From assembly GCF_000186345.1 (NCBI RefSeq), contig NC_014962.1:4616450-4680449 (forward strand): DNA of 64,000 bases. Reading direction: 5' to 3'. This document shows, in pieces, positions 44,583 through 53,277 of the stretch; within the stretch, counting starts at the first letter, position 1; the number at the start of each line of letters is the position of its first letter. Source of the DNA: Isosphaera pallida ATCC 43644. GTDB lineage: Bacteria; Planctomycetota; Planctomycetia; Isosphaerales; Isosphaeraceae. The position numbers and the translations under genes are program-made. A model generated the notes under the pieces. It made no database searches and was not told the origin of the DNA. It worked only from the letters and a program-made list of their open reading frames with translations.

Positions 44583-46430
44583 TCAAAACGAGGTCGCCAA
44601 TTCCCGGACCAGCTCATGGGTCGAATCGTTGGCAATGGCGTGGAAGTTGAGCCGACGATACCACGCTCCGGTCAATTCGGCCACCATGTTGAGCAAAACG
44701 CTCTGATCGTTTTTTTCCGCAGCGTTGGGGTCGCTGGCGTGGTCCAGGGCGAAGATCCGGGTCGCGGTGATCTCGAAGTCTTGGCGGATGGTGCGAAGCA
44801 CCTCGTCCTGGGTCAGTCGGCTGTTGCGATCGCTGTTGGTTCGGTTCAAGATTACCACAGAAGTAATCTTGGTTGGATTGGAGTGGCGACGAATCCGATT
44901 CGAGACCTCGGCCAGGGCTTCCCGAACCGCCGCGGGTCGATTCGACGCGGTCAGGTTGGCGATCCGCTCCAGCACCTCGTCGCGTCGCCACTTGAGAAGA
45001 ACCCGTTCAAATTGGACGCGGGGCTGATAGTCGTAGGTCAGGAGCGTCACCTCGTCGTCGTCGCCGAGTTGGTTCACCAAGTCGCGGGCGGTTTGTTTCA
45101 TCGCGTCCAGGTCGGTGGGAGGACCAGGTTGAGCTTGGTCGTTGGCTTGAGACAGATCCAGCGCCAGGATGAGCTGATTGGTTTTACGGCAGGCGCGCCA
45201 CAGGTTCAAGACTTGCTCGACGACCTCCGCGCGGGGAACCTCCAGAAGCTGACGGGGTTGCTCGGGATCGACACCGTAGGCGAGGCTAAAAGGCGAATCC
45301 GGCGCGGTCAAGCTTAGGAGTGGCGGGACGCGATCGCCCTCGGACTGGGATCCTCCGGGGCGGAACCCGTATTTCAGGGCAATGGTCTGGGTCTCCGCGG
45401 ACATCAGGGCGTCGCGGTAGATTGACCAGGCTTCCCGATGCTCGGCTGTTACCCAGGGTCGATTGACCAAACCGGCGGGATGGTCGCACCAAAACGTGCC
45501 CTCGGCCGGATAAATCGCCACTAGGGGTGGAAACCGGCGTGCGGCCGACGTGTTGCGTCGGGATTCAATCACCATGTTCTCGTAGACCACCGCCGCGCTG
45601 AGATGATCGGGGCCGTTGCGAGCCAGGGTCTTGCCGAAGAAGCCGGTCGAGCGGCCGTAGTGGATCATCGACCGTTCGATCCGTTTGAGACCGTTGATCA
45701 CATCAAGCCGTCGCAGGTCCTCGGGGCTGAGATCGTCGGTTTTGCCGGCGACCGCGTAGATCTCGGCGAGAACCGCCAACAGGCCGCTGTTGGAATGCTC
45801 TGGGTGGGTGTGGGCCATCTTGAACGGACCCCATTCGGCGAATCCCAGGGCCGCCCAGCCGCCCGGCTCGCTGCTAAGGTCCAACAATTCGCCCCAACCG
45901 ATTGGACGATCGGGCCAACCCAACACCCGCGCCATGGGTTCCCACATGGCGATGACCACCGGACTGCGCACGAGGCTCACCGGATCGATCACCAACCGGC
46001 CCGCTCCACCCTTTTGGGAGCGAAACTCGCCGAGTTCGAGATACACCGACGAGGCTGGGCTGATCACATGGGGCTGCATTTGATCCGAGAGGGCCGCGTC
46101 GATCACTTCACCCGAACCCATCGGGCGCAACCGCACCCGGATCGGTCGTCCCGAGGCCAAGCGAGGATCGCGCTCGTGAAACCGCCGAGTCACATCTTGA
46201 AGCCAGTCGTCCTTCTCTGAGCCGTAAGGGAAGACCAACATCAGCGGTTCGACCGCTTCACTGGGTTGGTTGGTCTCCGCGACCTCTTGAGCGCGTACCG
46301 CGTGCATCGCCGGCGCGACTGGCATCAGGAGCAATCCCAGCGTCACGGCGAGGATCACCGTTGGCTTCCAACGACGTTGGGTCGCGCCGAGGGCGACTCC
46401 GATTCGGTGACGAGGCGACACGTCATCCAT
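44583..46430 (-). CDS. Substrate-binding plus VWA-domain protein
   Basis: About 615 residues from the ATG ending at 46430 (46517 is an alternative). A signal peptide is visible (VILAVTLGLLLMPVAPAMHA). The first 330 mature residues look like an extracellular solute-binding protein (PLMLVFPYGSEKDDWLQDVT, VISPASSVYLELGEF, GWGELLDLSSEPGGWAALGF). The remainder is a von Willebrand A domain: NQLILALDLSQAND, SVVILNRTNSD and IFALDHASDPN. The metal-site motif is D-L-S-Q-A, lacking the last Ser of D-x-S-x-S, so metal binding may be altered. No ABC permease is nearby, so it probably binds glycan or surface proteins rather than feeding uptake. It lies in the glycan locus. Confidence 0.82.
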   Translation of the reverse strand: MDDVSPRHRIGVALGATQRRWKPTVILAVTLGLLLMPVAPAMHAVRAQEVAETNQPSEAVEPLMLVFPYGSEKDDWLQDVTRRFHERDPRLASGRPIRVRLRPMGSGEVIDAALSDQMQPHVISPASSVYLELGEFRSQKGGAGRLVIDPVSLVRSPVVIAMWEPMARVLGWPDRPIGWGELLDLSSEPGGWAALGFAEWGPFKMAHTHPEHSNSGLLAVLAEIYAVAGKTDDLSPEDLRRLDVINGLKRIERSMIHYGRSTGFFGKTLARNGPDHLSAAVVYENMVIESRRNTSAARRFPPLVAIYPAEGTFWCDHPAGLVNRPWVTAEHREAWSIYRDALMSAETQTIALKYGFRPGGSQSEGDRVPPLLSLTAPDSPFSLAYGVDPEQPRQLLEVPRAEVVEQVLNLWRACRKTNQLILALDLSQANDQAQPGPPTDLDAMKQTARDLVNQLGDDDEVTLLTYDYQPRVQFERVLLKWRRDEVLERIANLTASNRPAAVREALAEVSNRIRRHSNPTKITSVVILNRTNSDRNSRLTQDEVLRTIRQDFEITATRIFALDHASDPNAAEKNDQSVLLNMVAELTGAWYRRLNFHAIANDSTHELVRELATSF

Positions 46431-46716
46431 TTCCAAGGAGACTGACCAAGCGGTCGGAGTTTGCCAACCGCAGGCGGTACGTTCAGCCTGCGATGAAACG
46501 AACGAATGAGAAGGCATGGTTAGTGAGGCGGGTCGCTGGGTGGGGCGAAGAATGAAGAATATCGCGGTGTGTTAAACGAACGGACGAGAGGAAGTAGGAT
46601 TCAATCGGGATCGGGTTGGACTTGTCCTGCTTTTCTTTTGGGAGGCGTGGATTCTCGCTTTCCCTCAAGCATTATCAAGTCTCAGGCGCTTCCTTCGCAA
46701 GAGGAAGTTGGAAGAT

Positions 46717-48015
46717 TCAAGGCAGGGTCGGTTTGCGAAGTGAGATGGTTGCGCGAACTCTCATGGGAGGTCCAACTCCTTGGGAAGAGGTTTGCGTTTC
46801 CAAAGTCCGTTGGCAAACCCCCTCGAACTGAGCGGCGATCGGTTCGGTGCCAAACCGCGAAGCTACGAAGGTGTGGGCGATCCGGCCCAGGTTATGGGCG
46901 CGGTCGGGATTCGCCAGCAGGTCAGCCACCGCCTGGGCGAAGGTCGCGTCGTCGTCGGCTTGAAGATAATGGTGACCGGGGGTCAAAGGCAAGCCCTCAG
47001 CCCCAATCGTGGTCGAAACGACGGGGGTGGCCATCGCCATCGCCTCGTAGATTTTCAGACGGGTTCCCCCGCCGACCCAAAGCGGCACCACCGCCACGCT
47101 TGCCTCGGCCAGATAGGGCCGCACATCGGGCACGGTGCCCACCACCTCGACCCCATCCCGACCATCAAACCCGGCGGTGAACTCCAACGGCGGGCGACGC
47201 CCCACCACCTGGAAGGTCGCTTCGGGCCGCGCTTGGCGAATCCGCGGCCAGATCGTTTTGAGGAACCGCCGCACGCCATCCTGGTTGGGCATCCAGTCCA
47301 TAGACCCCACAAACACCACCCGGTCCCGCCGACGCGGTTGAGGCCAAGGCTGGAAATAATCCAAATCCACCGAAGTTTCAATCGCGTCCACATGATCCCA
47401 TCCATAAAAATTCATAAACGTTTGACGATCAGCCTCGCTCACCGCGATGACCCGATCGAACGCGCGACCGGCCTCGGCCTCGAACCGGACCATTCGTCGA
47501 TACTGCGCGGCCATATAGGCCCGTTTGAGCGGGTTACCCGCCACCTCGGCGTGGCGCTTGAGGATTTGAGACTCAACGTTGTGCTGGAACAGGATCAAGG
47601 CAGGACGAGTCGTCGCGTCGGAGAGGACGGCCAAGTTCAACAGGTGGTTGACCATGATCACCGTGTCGCAGATCACCAGATCGTAGTCGCGCCGCGCGAT
47701 CAGATCGGCGCAACGCTCCCGCAGCGCGGGGTCGGTGTTACGGGCCACGTTGTAAGGGATCGACGCGGCCAAGTTGCGCAATGCCTGAGCATAGAACCCC
47801 GGACTCCCCCGCCGGGGCTCGCGGGCCGGAACCGTCTCCAGGTTCAAACCCAGGTCGCGCATCGCCGGCAGATGAATCTCCTCGCCGGGACGAAGGGTGC
47901 ACACGTAGTCGATCGCGTGACGTTTCCCCAGATGGACCAACAGGTTCAAGACCCGGATCTTCCCCCCGGTGTCGCGGGGAAAGAGAATCTGTTTATGAAG
48001 AAAGAGGATTTTCAT
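46717..48015 (-). CDS. Glycosyltransferase family 4
   Basis: About 432 residues from the ATG ending at 48015. N-terminal Rossmann domain: ILFLHKQILFPRDTGGKIRV with the Gly-rich acceptor loop. Donor domain: RVVFVGSMDWMPNQDGVRRF and VAVVPLWVGGGTRLKIYEAM, which holds the EAM-type sugar-nucleotide contact, then VVSTTIGAEGLPL. The pattern is like sugar transferases associated with exosortase or EPS clusters. It should add one sugar to the lipid-linked unit. It is last of a run of tightly spaced glycosyltransferase genes. Confidence 0.88.
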   Translation of the reverse strand: MKILFLHKQILFPRDTGGKIRVLNLLVHLGKRHAIDYVCTLRPGEEIHLPAMRDLGLNLETVPAREPRRGSPGFYAQALRNLAASIPYNVARNTDPALRERCADLIARRDYDLVICDTVIMVNHLLNLAVLSDATTRPALILFQHNVESQILKRHAEVAGNPLKRAYMAAQYRRMVRFEAEAGRAFDRVIAVSEADRQTFMNFYGWDHVDAIETSVDLDYFQPWPQPRRRDRVVFVGSMDWMPNQDGVRRFLKTIWPRIRQARPEATFQVVGRRPPLEFTAGFDGRDGVEVVGTVPDVRPYLAEASVAVVPLWVGGGTRLKIYEAMAMATPVVSTTIGAEGLPLTPGHHYLQADDDATFAQAVADLLANPDRAHNLGRIAHTFVASRFGTEPIAAQFEGVCQRTLETQTSSQGVGPPMRVRATISLRKPTLP

Positions 48016-48026
48016 CGAGGTGTTGC

Positions 48027-49376
48027 TCAACTCGCCAGGGATTGGCCCGCGTCATGCGAGACGGAAGCGTTCGCCGTTGGTTTCGATCCGGTGGTGCCTC
48101 GGCGGGCAAGCACTTCGTGAAACCAGGCCACCTGAGCCCGAAGATTGACCGCCAGATCGCCGACCTCCGGAGCTCCGGGCGGTCGCGCAGGCAGGGTTTC
48201 CGGTTTCCAGAGGACTTGAGCCAGCGCCTCGGCCAGCAGGTCGGGACGTTCGGGATCGACCAGAATCGAGCGACCCAACCCGGCCACTTCGGGCACTCCG
48301 CCCACCCGCGAGGCCACAATCGGCGCGCCACAGGCGGCCGCTTCCAGAATCACGTTGGGCACCCCTTCGGAGCGGCTGGGCAGCGCGAAGAGGTCGCAGG
48401 CCCGATACCAGTCCGGCAGACGCTCCAACGGCACTGGCCCGGCCAACTCGACCCGATCGCTCAAGCCCGCAGCCCGGATCGCCTCGGCGAGCTTGCCCTT
48501 GAGCGGACCGCCGCCAATCAGGACGAACCGAACGCCCGGACGCGCTGCGCCTGAAACGTCCGAGCGAGTTGCAGGAAGTTCACCGCGTGCGTCCAATCGG
48601 GAAAGTGCTGCAACCAGAACGTCCAAACCCTTGACGGGAAGCAAGTTGCCAACGAACAGCCCGAGCTTGAGAGCGTCCAGATCAGGGAGATGAAGACGTC
48701 GCCGCGCCTCAGCGCGGTCGCCGGGATGAAAGAGGGTTCGATTGACTCCGTAGTAGATCACTCGGATTCGGTCGGGATCGACTCCTAACCGGATGACCGA
48801 ATCGGCCAGGTCCTGACTCACGGCGATGACCCCATCGGCCTGCTTGAGCGCGTCAAGGGTCTTGGCGAACCGTCCGGGGTGGCGGTCGAGGGTTCGGATG
48901 TCGGAGCCGTGGATCTTGACGACGACGGGCAGGCCGTGACGCTTCGCCAGTCGCACCGCCGCCCAGCCGTCGGGATAGGCCCACGAGCCATAGATCAGGT
49001 CGGGACGATGCTCGGCGATCAGACGGTGGGCCACCCGCGCGATCGAGGCGCGGAAGCATGGCCCATACCAGGTCCTCAACAGCTTGGGCGGATACCAGTA
49101 GGTAGGGTGGACCACCTTCAAACCCGCAATGGTCGTGGTTCGATGAGCGGGCAGCTTGCGACCATTCTTGAGGCGGGCGGGCCATTCGTCGGTCCAGAGG
49201 ATCGGCGCGATCACGGTCAGGTCGAGGTTTTGACGCGCAATGGTTTGAAATTCTTGACGGCTGAACACCGCCTTGTGTGGCTGATAGGGATTGGGAAACA
49301 GGTTCGTGATCGCCAGGACGCGGAGCGGTTGATCTTTCCCGGTAGTTTGAAACGAGGGAGGGCTGGCGCTGGTCAT
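48027..49376 (-). CDS. Glycosyltransferase family 4
   Basis: About 449 residues. The ATG overlaps the preceding GT-C gene's stop (ATGA at 49373-49376), with GAGG upstream. N-terminal ITNLFPNPYQPHKAVFSRQE and DLIYGSWAYPDGWAAVRLA are typical of teichuronic/EPS-type GT4 enzymes. Donor side: LFVGNLLPVKGLDVLVAALS, RVELAGPVPLERLPDWYRAC and FALPSRSEGVPNVILEAAAC, carrying the E-x7-E retaining motif. The product is a sugar addition to the locus glycan. Tight spacing shows co-translation with its neighbours. Confidence 0.9.
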   Translation of the reverse strand: MTSASPPSFQTTGKDQPLRVLAITNLFPNPYQPHKAVFSRQEFQTIARQNLDLTVIAPILWTDEWPARLKNGRKLPAHRTTTIAGLKVVHPTYWYPPKLLRTWYGPCFRASIARVAHRLIAEHRPDLIYGSWAYPDGWAAVRLAKRHGLPVVVKIHGSDIRTLDRHPGRFAKTLDALKQADGVIAVSQDLADSVIRLGVDPDRIRVIYYGVNRTLFHPGDRAEARRRLHLPDLDALKLGLFVGNLLPVKGLDVLVAALSRLDARGELPATRSDVSGAARPGVRFVLIGGGPLKGKLAEAIRAAGLSDRVELAGPVPLERLPDWYRACDLFALPSRSEGVPNVILEAAACGAPIVASRVGGVPEVAGLGRSILVDPERPDLLAEALAQVLWKPETLPARPPGAPEVGDLAVNLRAQVAWFHEVLARRGTTGSKPTANASVSHDAGQSLAS

Positions 49377-50776
49377 GGGGTCGCCTCGTCCTGGACTGGC
49401 CTGGTTCCGGCGGATGCCGTTGCGAGGTCGGTCCGAAGGATCCAGCCGCGCCGCCACGGCCAACCTTGGATCAGATTCCACGCGGTCGCCACCGCGATCA
49501 GAATGCAAAGGGGTTCAACGGGGGCGCGGAACCGGGACGCGCCGTAAAACACCAGGGTGGTCATCAAGAACTGGACAAGGCCGACGTGAAGAATCAGACC
49601 AGCCGGATCGCGGTGGGCGAAGGCAACCGCCGAGGGGATCACCCCGATCATCAAGAGAACCAGGATCGGTCCCCAAGTGGCGGTGTAGAGCAACCGCCGT
49701 TTGAACTCGACCTTGGGTTGGAGGAACGGAGTCCACGCTCTCGCCAAACGAAGCATCCAGAGCCTGGGCAGTTGGTCGGAATGCTCGACGATCCATTGAC
49801 GGGTTAGACGCAGGGCGAGACGGTCGCGGGCGACTTCGCCTTGCTCGGCGGCGGTACGACGCAACAGGTCGCCGTATTCGGGCAACGCGCCGTCGTAGAC
49901 CCAATAGCCCGCGAGGTCCGCCTCCTCCAACACCCTGTGGTTGTAGGCTCCCAACAGTGTGGTGCCGCCCAGGGTACTCAAAGGGATGAACTCGTTCATC
50001 GCAAGCGCGTTGCGGATGGTCCAAGGCAGCATGCAAAGCACAGTCAAGCCCAGGGTCGCCAACGGGACCGCCAACGCCCAAGCTCGTTGGTTCCGATCCC
50101 GGCGGCGAAACACCCACCACCCCCAGAGCCACAACGGCGGCAAAGTGAAAATCAGGTTGGGTCGCACCAGCACCGAGTAGCCTAAAACAAGACCGAGAAC
50201 GATCAAACGCGGCCAACTCGGATGGTCGGCCAACGCCAGTCCCCACCAAGTCGTCAACGCGACCAGGAAGATCGCCAGAGATTCGGACATCAACTCGTGT
50301 GAGTAAAAGATCAGAATCGGATGGGTTCCCACCACCGCGCCTGCCAGAAGTCCTACGAGAGGGCCAAAGCAGCGCCGGCCGATGAGTCCCACCAGCGCGA
50401 CAGTGGCCCCGCCTAGCAAGGCGTGAAAGACTCGGATGACACCGGGATCCTGGCCAAACAGAACGTACAACAGGGCCCAGGGGAGTGATACGCCCGGGGT
50501 GCGAAACGCGGTGGTGTGGAACTCGGGCAGGTCAGGGCTGGGGCCAAAGTAGCCCAGGCCGGAGGCTAGAGAGCGGGCGTAGGTATCGTATTCCCAGGCG
50601 TCCGAACCTTGAACCGGAGATTCATGGAATCCTAACGCGAGACTGACTCCAACGCGCAAGACCACACCCAGAATGACCAGCGCCGTCAGCACGACTCCGA
50701 AATAACGTGCCGAGGCGGTGGGTGGGTCGTTAGCGGCAAGTTGGGGCCAGGAAGAGTCAGAAGGCGTGGTGGTCAT
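49373..50776 (-). CDS. GT-C-fold membrane glycosyltransferase (family 39-like)
   Basis: 467 residues, with about ten hydrophobic segments. The first loop after helix 1 contains VQGSDAWEYDTYARSLASGL, with the acidic D-x-x-E/Y residues expected at the active site of GT-C enzymes using polyprenyl-phosphate sugars. A second loop has FHTTAFRTPGVSLPWALLYV, and THPILIFYSHELMSESLAIF is the typical family 39 stretch. The C-terminal part (RLWMLRLARAWTPFLQPKVE) lies in a soluble loop. It probably moves a sugar onto the glycan or a protein outside the membrane. Confidence 0.85.
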   Translation of the reverse strand: MTTTPSDSSWPQLAANDPPTASARYFGVVLTALVILGVVLRVGVSLALGFHESPVQGSDAWEYDTYARSLASGLGYFGPSPDLPEFHTTAFRTPGVSLPWALLYVLFGQDPGVIRVFHALLGGATVALVGLIGRRCFGPLVGLLAGAVVGTHPILIFYSHELMSESLAIFLVALTTWWGLALADHPSWPRLIVLGLVLGYSVLVRPNLIFTLPPLWLWGWWVFRRRDRNQRAWALAVPLATLGLTVLCMLPWTIRNALAMNEFIPLSTLGGTTLLGAYNHRVLEEADLAGYWVYDGALPEYGDLLRRTAAEQGEVARDRLALRLTRQWIVEHSDQLPRLWMLRLARAWTPFLQPKVEFKRRLLYTATWGPILVLLMIGVIPSAVAFAHRDPAGLILHVGLVQFLMTTLVFYGASRFRAPVEPLCILIAVATAWNLIQGWPWRRGWILRTDLATASAGTRPVQDEATP

Positions 50777-50804
50777 CGTGGGGCAGGGTCATGTCGCGGG
50801 AAGG

Positions 50805-52040
50805 TCAAGGACAAACAAGATGGGATATCAGTTTTTGATAAAGTCGGATATAGCGTGTGAACATCCCGGCCGCGTCGAACTCGCGGGCCACCCGGGCGCG
50901 TCCGGCCGCTCCCAGAGCGTCGGCGGTTTCGGGGTCGTCCAGCAATTCGGCCAAGCAGCGGGCCAGGCCGTCCAGGTCGTCGGCGTCGTAGAGTAACCCG
51001 GTGCGACCCTCCTCGATTAGTTCGGGCAGCCCGCCCACTCGCGAGGCCACCACCGCTTTGCCCGAGGCCCACGCCTCCAGCACTGAAAGCGGATGGCCTT
51101 CCGAGGCGCTGGTGAGAACGAACACGTCGAACAGGTTGTACCAGCGTTCGGGGTGGTTCTGGTATCCGGCCAGATGGACGAGACTTCCCAGCCCCCGCGC
51201 GGCGATCAAGTGTTCCAGGTCGGGACGGGATGGACCTTCCCCCACAATCACCAAACGGGCGGAGGGGACGCGGTCAAGCAACCGTTCGAACCCGAGGATC
51301 AGCCGATCCTGACGTTTGACTGGATCGAGACGCCCTACCGTGCCCACGATCCGCGCCTCGGGGGGCAGGTCCAAATCCCGTCGCAGGGTGGCGACCTCTC
51401 CGGGATCGACCGTCTCGTAAACCTGTCGGGGGATCCCGTTGGGCACCACCTGGACGTTGCGGGCTGGGACGACGCGGTGGGCGACCGCCGCCTCGGCGAT
51501 ATCTTGCGAGACCGCGCAGAAGATCCCGGCGAATCGCGCGGCCACACGTCCGAGCCATCGCGTGCCTCGACGGTGGTAGTGTTTGCCGTGTTCGGTGTGC
51601 AAAACGGGGATGCCCAAGCTCCACGCCGCGGGGCCAACGTAGGCCAGCACGCCGATCTGATGGGTGTGAACCAGATCCGGCTTGAGATCCTTTAGCGCCC
51701 GGCGCGCTTGGCGAATCATCCAGGGCCGCACCCCCAACCGTTTGTCCAGCGAGATCACCCGCGCTCCACGCTTGCGCGCCTGATCGGCCAGCAGGCCGGG
51801 ACGTTCCAGGCACAGCGCGTCGGCGCGATGACCCTGAACGCGGGCCTGGTCGATCAGGTCCAAGACCATCCGCTCCAAACCGCCGGCGTCCAGCGACAAC
51901 ACTGCGTGGGTCACCCTCAGCGGTCGCGGTCCCAACGGCCGTGGGACTCCGATCTCGGCGCTGTTGGACGCGACGTTGTCGGGATGGGATGAGTTGGACG
52001 CGGAGGAGGGCGAGGATTCGGGCAAAGGAACCGGTTTCAT
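50805..52040 (-). CDS. Glycosyltransferase family 4
   Basis: 411 residues. The N-terminal 40 residues are Ser/Pro-rich and variable. The acceptor domain begins at LRVTHAVLSLDAGGLERMVL and includes LVHTHQIGVLAYVGPAAWSL and VLHTEHGKHYHRRGTRWLGR. The donor domain has RIVGTVGRLDPVKRQDRLIL, LVIVGEGPSRPDLEHLIAA and FVLTSASEGHPLSVLEAWAS with the E-x7-E motif. It belongs to the retaining GT4 group common in EPS synthesis and forms the third such enzyme of the locus. Confidence 0.9.
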   Translation of the reverse strand: MKPVPLPESSPSSASNSSHPDNVASNSAEIGVPRPLGPRPLRVTHAVLSLDAGGLERMVLDLIDQARVQGHRADALCLERPGLLADQARKRGARVISLDKRLGVRPWMIRQARRALKDLKPDLVHTHQIGVLAYVGPAAWSLGIPVLHTEHGKHYHRRGTRWLGRVAARFAGIFCAVSQDIAEAAVAHRVVPARNVQVVPNGIPRQVYETVDPGEVATLRRDLDLPPEARIVGTVGRLDPVKRQDRLILGFERLLDRVPSARLVIVGEGPSRPDLEHLIAARGLGSLVHLAGYQNHPERWYNLFDVFVLTSASEGHPLSVLEAWASGKAVVASRVGGLPELIEEGRTGLLYDADDLDGLARCLAELLDDPETADALGAAGRARVAREFDAAGMFTRYIRLYQKLISHLVCP

Positions 52041-52100
52041 CGTCGGGGAGGAGCGCGAAAGAGGCCGGCGACGGGTTGTGGGACGCGGTGTTGAGGGGAT

Positions 52101-53273
52101 TCACCAAGAAGAGCGCTGATAAGCCCCCCTCTCATTCATTTCTGGTGGGCTTCGCAACGCCAGATCAGCCAGCACCGGGCGATGGTCTGACCGCATGTCG
52201 GGGCCGACCTCGCAGCGCCTGGGGTTCCAATGGCTTGGCGATCCCAACACATGATCGATTCGTAGGCCGTGCCAGGAACTAAACCAGGTGTGGCCGTAGC
52301 CCAGTCCCGCGACCTGGAAGGCGTCGGCGAAGCCGCCCCAATCGCGGCGAAACAGATAGCTTTGCGTCGGCTGGTTGAAGTCGCCGCACACAATGGTGGG
52401 CAGGCCGTCGCGGGCCGATTGGGCCCGGATCCAGGACGAGGCGACCTGAGAGCCCAGATCACGTCGCTTGAGGTTGAGCGTCATATCGGCGATCGCCTGG
52501 GGGTTGCCGTAAAACGCGTTGGTCAAGCCGTCCCGAGGCGAACGGAGGTGGAGGTTAACCCAGCGAATTGGTCCCCAGGGGGATCGGACCACCACGGCAG
52601 CCACGGTGCCCCGAAAGCCGAAGTCGCGGCGATCGTCCAGCAGTTCGACCCGTTCGATCGGCCAGCGGCTGGCGAAGATGAGTTCACCTTGACGCGCGGT
52701 GAACCAGTCGCCGGGGTTAGTCAGCCAGTTTACCAGCTCGGACGATTGGGCCTCCTGAAGACCGATCAGGTCCGGCCCATGTTGATCGACGTAGGCGGCG
52801 AACCGCTCGGCGTGGAATCGACCGACCCCGGTGTTGAGGGTCACGACCCGGATGGTCGGGCTGTCGGGAGCGACCGGATCGACCCAGCTTCGCCAAGGCA
52901 CATTCCAATCCATGACGGGACCAAACAGAGTGCCCAACGCGAGGACCAACGGCCACAACGAGGCGCGGTTGAACGCCAGAGCCAGCGGAATCAGCGGCAA
53001 GGCCGGTAGCGCTGCGGGCCAAAGCGGAGCGAACAGGGCGAAGGTGGGCAAACTCCAACGATCGCCCCAGATCGCCACGATCACCCACAAAGCCAGAATC
53101 GCCAGTAGATACAGCCAAACCAGAACCGCCACCCCGCGTCTCAACGCCAAGCGCCAGGCGGGAACGAGCTGTTGGGGGGCCACCGCCACCCGTCCCCTTC
53201 CCCGCGCGCGGGAGGGATCAGCGGCGCGCCACTCCTCGGGAAGTTCGAAGTCGCCGGTGTTCGAGACCGTCAT
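52101..53273 (-). CDS. Membrane-anchored EEP-family hydrolase
   Basis: About 390 residues; the ATG ending at 53273 has AGGAG upstream and lies just 4 nt below the stop of the phosphodiesterase-like gene. Three hydrophobic segments occur in residues 45-115 (VAVLVWLYLLAILALWVIVA, LFAPLWPAALPALPLIPLAL). The EEP domain follows with its motifs in order: VVTLNTGVGRFH, DLIGLQEAQSSEL, WVNLHLRSPRD, TIVCGDFNQPTQSY, LRIDHVLG and SDHRPVLADL. All catalytic residues appear present. It faces the outside and may cleave phosphodiester links in lipids or glycans. Co-transcribed with the glycan genes. Confidence 0.88.
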   Translation of the reverse strand: MTVSNTGDFELPEEWRAADPSRARGRGRVAVAPQQLVPAWRLALRRGVAVLVWLYLLAILALWVIVAIWGDRWSLPTFALFAPLWPAALPALPLIPLALAFNRASLWPLVLALGTLFGPVMDWNVPWRSWVDPVAPDSPTIRVVTLNTGVGRFHAERFAAYVDQHGPDLIGLQEAQSSELVNWLTNPGDWFTARQGELIFASRWPIERVELLDDRRDFGFRGTVAAVVVRSPWGPIRWVNLHLRSPRDGLTNAFYGNPQAIADMTLNLKRRDLGSQVASSWIRAQSARDGLPTIVCGDFNQPTQSYLFRRDWGGFADAFQVAGLGYGHTWFSSWHGLRIDHVLGSPSHWNPRRCEVGPDMRSDHRPVLADLALRSPPEMNERGAYQRSSW

Positions 53274-53277
53274 CGGC

